42,985 bases of DNA from the NCBI RefSeq assembly GCF_017848645.1, contig NZ_JAFEIF010000015.1, forward strand, positions 1 through 42,985. Reading direction: 5' to 3'. The position numbers were made by a program, and so were the translations under genes. Shown here one piece after another: positions 41,605 through 42,985 of the stretch. Source of the DNA: Limnohabitans sp. (lineage in GTDB: Bacteria; Pseudomonadota; Gammaproteobacteria; Burkholderiales; Burkholderiaceae_C). The notes under the pieces were generated by a model. It was not told the DNA's origin, did not search any database, and was given only the letters and a program-made list of their open reading frames with translations. The number at the start of each line of letters is the position of its first letter. Within the stretch, counting starts at the first letter, position 1.

Positions 41605-42858
41605 ATGAGCTTGAGTTTTGGCCCACTGGGCCTGTCCCCCGCGCTGCAACGCGCTGTGGGAGACATGGGCTTGTACGCCCCCACCCCCATCCAGGCCGAG
41701 GCGATTCCGGCTGCGCTGAAGTCGGCCGACGTGTGGGCCACCGCGCCCACCGGCTCGGGCAAGACGCTGGCCTTTGCGCTGCCGCTGTTGCAGCACCTGC
41801 TGGCTGCGCCGCGCCAAACCAACTTTCGCCGTCCTGTGCGCACATTGGTGTTGGTGCCCACGCGCGAGCTGGCGGTGCAGGTGGGCGATGTGCTGGCCAA
41901 CCTGGCCTACAAGCTGCCCCAGTCGCTCAAGGTGAACACGGTGTTTGGTGGCGTCTCGGTCAACCCGCAAATGATGGCGCTGCGCGGCGGTGCCGACGTT
42001 GTGGTGGCCACCCCTGGCCGCTTGCTGGACCTGATTGACCAAAACGCCGTGCGCCTGGCCGATGTGCAGCACCTGGTGCTGGACGAAGCCGACCGCTTGC
42101 TTGACTTGGGCTTTGCCGATGAACTGCAACGCGTGCTGGCGCTGCTGCCTGCCAAGCGCCAAACCTTGTTGTTCTCGGCCACCTTCGCGCCCGAAGTGGA
42201 GGCGCTGGCCGCCAATTTGTTGCGCGATCCGGTGCGCATCACGGTGGAGGCCTTTGAAGGCCACAAACCCGACATCACGCAACGCGCCATCCGCGTGGAC
42301 GAGAAAAGCCGCACCGCCTTGCTGCGCCACCTGATCACCGAAAACGGCTGGAAACAGGTGCTGGTGTTTGTGGCCACGCGTTACGCCTGCGAGCATGTGG
42401 CCAACAAGCTCTACAAGGCGGGCGTGTTTGCCACCCCTTTCCATGGCGAGATGAGCCAAGGCGCACGCCAGGAAGTCTTGAGCGAATTCAAGGCTGGCCG
42501 CTGGGACGTGGTGGTCACCACCGACTTGGCCTCACGCGGCATCGACATTGCCATGCTGCCCGTGGTGGTGAATTACGACCTGCCGCGCTCGGCCACCGAC
42601 TACACCCACCGCATCGGCCGCACGGGCAGGGCGGGTGCGCACGGCGACGCGGTGAGCTTTGTCACGGCTGCAGCGCTGGCGCACTGGCAGTTGATCCAGA
42701 AACGCGAAAGCCTGGAACTCGCTTTGGAGCAAATTCCAGGCTTTGAGCCCATCGAAACCCCGCCGCCGCCGTCTCCCGGCAATGGCGGCATCAAGGGTTC
42801 ACGGCCGAGCAAGAAAGACAAGTTGCGGGCGGCAGGTCTGCTTAAATCGAACGATTGA
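41605..42858 (+). CDS. DEAD-box RNA helicase, RhlE-like
   Basis: A 417-residue ATP-dependent RNA helicase. All motifs are present: Q motif PTPIQAEAIP, I APTGSGKT, Ia PTRELAVQ, Ib TPGRLLD, II DEAD, III SAT, then in the second domain VFVATR, V TTDLASRGIDI and VI HRIGRTGRAG. The C-terminal extension is short and basic (RPSKKDKLRAAGLLKSND). The family may act in ribosome assembly or mRNA decay; RhlE is the closest guess. It starts 49 bases after the antitoxin, possibly in the same transcript. Confidence 0.9.
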   Translation: MSLSFGPLGLSPALQRAVGDMGLYAPTPIQAEAIPAALKSADVWATAPTGSGKTLAFALPLLQHLLAAPRQTNFRRPVRTLVLVPTRELAVQVGDVLANLAYKLPQSLKVNTVFGGVSVNPQMMALRGGADVVVATPGRLLDLIDQNAVRLADVQHLVLDEADRLLDLGFADELQRVLALLPAKRQTLLFSATFAPEVEALAANLLRDPVRITVEAFEGHKPDITQRAIRVDEKSRTALLRHLITENGWKQVLVFVATRYACEHVANKLYKAGVFATPFHGEMSQGARQEVLSEFKAGRWDVVVTTDLASRGIDIAMLPVVVNYDLPRSATDYTHRIGRTGRAGAHGDAVSFVTAAALAHWQLIQKRESLELALEQIPGFEPIETPPPPSPGNGGIKGSRPSKKDKLRAAGLLKSND

Positions 42859-42902
42859 TCAGACCGCAGGTTGTTGTCTGTATCTTTGTAGACATGATGG
42901 AT

Positions 42903-42985
42903 GACCTGCCCACCTGACAAACGTGGGTTAAGTTGATGGGTGCGAAACCTTTATCAACCCAGTGCCATAACTCAGGAGGCAGGTC
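42903..42985. repeat. Nested inverted repeats at the right edge
   Basis: GACCTGCC at 42903-42910 is matched exactly by GGCAGGTC at 42978-42985, the last bases of the window. Inside lie CCCAC/GTGGG (42909-42913, 42923-42927) and GTTGAT/ATCAAC (42933-42938, 42953-42958). The set could fold as a multi-branched leader or be one end of a mobile element. No coding sequence is visible in 42859-42985. Confidence 0.5.
42974..42979 (+). promoter_or_regulatory. Consensus Shine-Dalgarno at the window edge
   Basis: AGGAGG is a full match to the anti-SD sequence and ends six bases before the window end. A start codon at the first base outside the window would be ideally spaced, so a plus-strand gene probably begins there. 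Confidence 0.5.

Noticed and set aside
1..42985. tRNA, rRNA, CRISPR arrays, phage or transposase genes
   Set aside because: No cloverleaf-like intergenic sequence, regular repeat-spacer pattern or recombinase motif was seen by eye. A dedicated RNA search was not possible.

Overview
The window looks like a chromosomal segment of a GC-rich betaproteobacterium, most likely Burkholderiales and probably Comamonadaceae. The pointers are two Bug/TctC-type binding proteins, the dusB-fis pair, a short (79 aa) Fis, a non-selenocysteine membrane-linked formate dehydrogenase, and phenylacetate genes of the betaproteobacterial kind. The genus assignment is inference from gene content only. Genes are densely packed, many pairs overlap by ATGA, and no gene-free stretch exceeds about 300 bases. 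I saw no rRNA, tRNA, CRISPR array or recognisable transposase.

Bases 1-14046 form a formate dehydrogenase locus split by a transporter. A truncated DUF3306 gene, a polyferredoxin and a TorD-like chaperone come first. A three-gene TRAP transporter operon (3471-7232) follows. Then come a small Tat-leader protein, the catalytic subunit (Cys at the Mo/W site), the iron-sulfur subunit, a small lipoprotein, the cytochrome b subunit, a small Ala-rich exported protein, a strong terminator, and fdhD. Together these would oxidise formate at the outer face of the inner membrane and pass electrons through Fe-S clusters and heme b to quinone.

Bases 14083-17680 carry phenylacetate genes: paaF on the minus strand, divergent from paaG-paaI-paaK, with a palindrome in the shared promoter region. 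Bases 17682-21860 form a minus-strand operon: a UbiH-like monooxygenase, dsbC, a DUF3429 membrane protein and an M61 peptidase. ychF, an alpha/beta hydrolase, an orphan Bug protein and a YqaA-like membrane protein follow, up to about 25780.

Bases 25941-32717 hold a GntR/FCD regulator divergent from a six-gene putative catabolic operon: class III CoA-transferase, crotonase-fold protein, zinc-free quinone oxidoreductase, Bug protein, class II aldolase/adducin protein and D-2-hydroxyacid dehydrogenase. A perfect 11+8+11 inverted repeat lies between them. The substrate cannot be read from sequence, and two of the enzymes lack residues their usual name would require.

Bases 32718-37627 hold what I consider the most interesting unit: an AT-rich promoter driving a TonB-dependent receptor, a YfiR-family periplasmic protein and a hybrid histidine kinase with a CHASE8-like periplasmic domain. 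It looks like a YfiR/YfiN-type envelope-sensing arrangement in which the diguanylate cyclase output is replaced by a histidine kinase with a receiver domain.

The right end (37748-42985) is mostly housekeeping: dusB-fis, purH, a PIN/ribbon-helix-helix toxin-antitoxin pair and a DEAD-box helicase. The final 130 bases hold nested inverted repeats and a perfect Shine-Dalgarno sequence, suggesting that another gene starts just beyond the edge.
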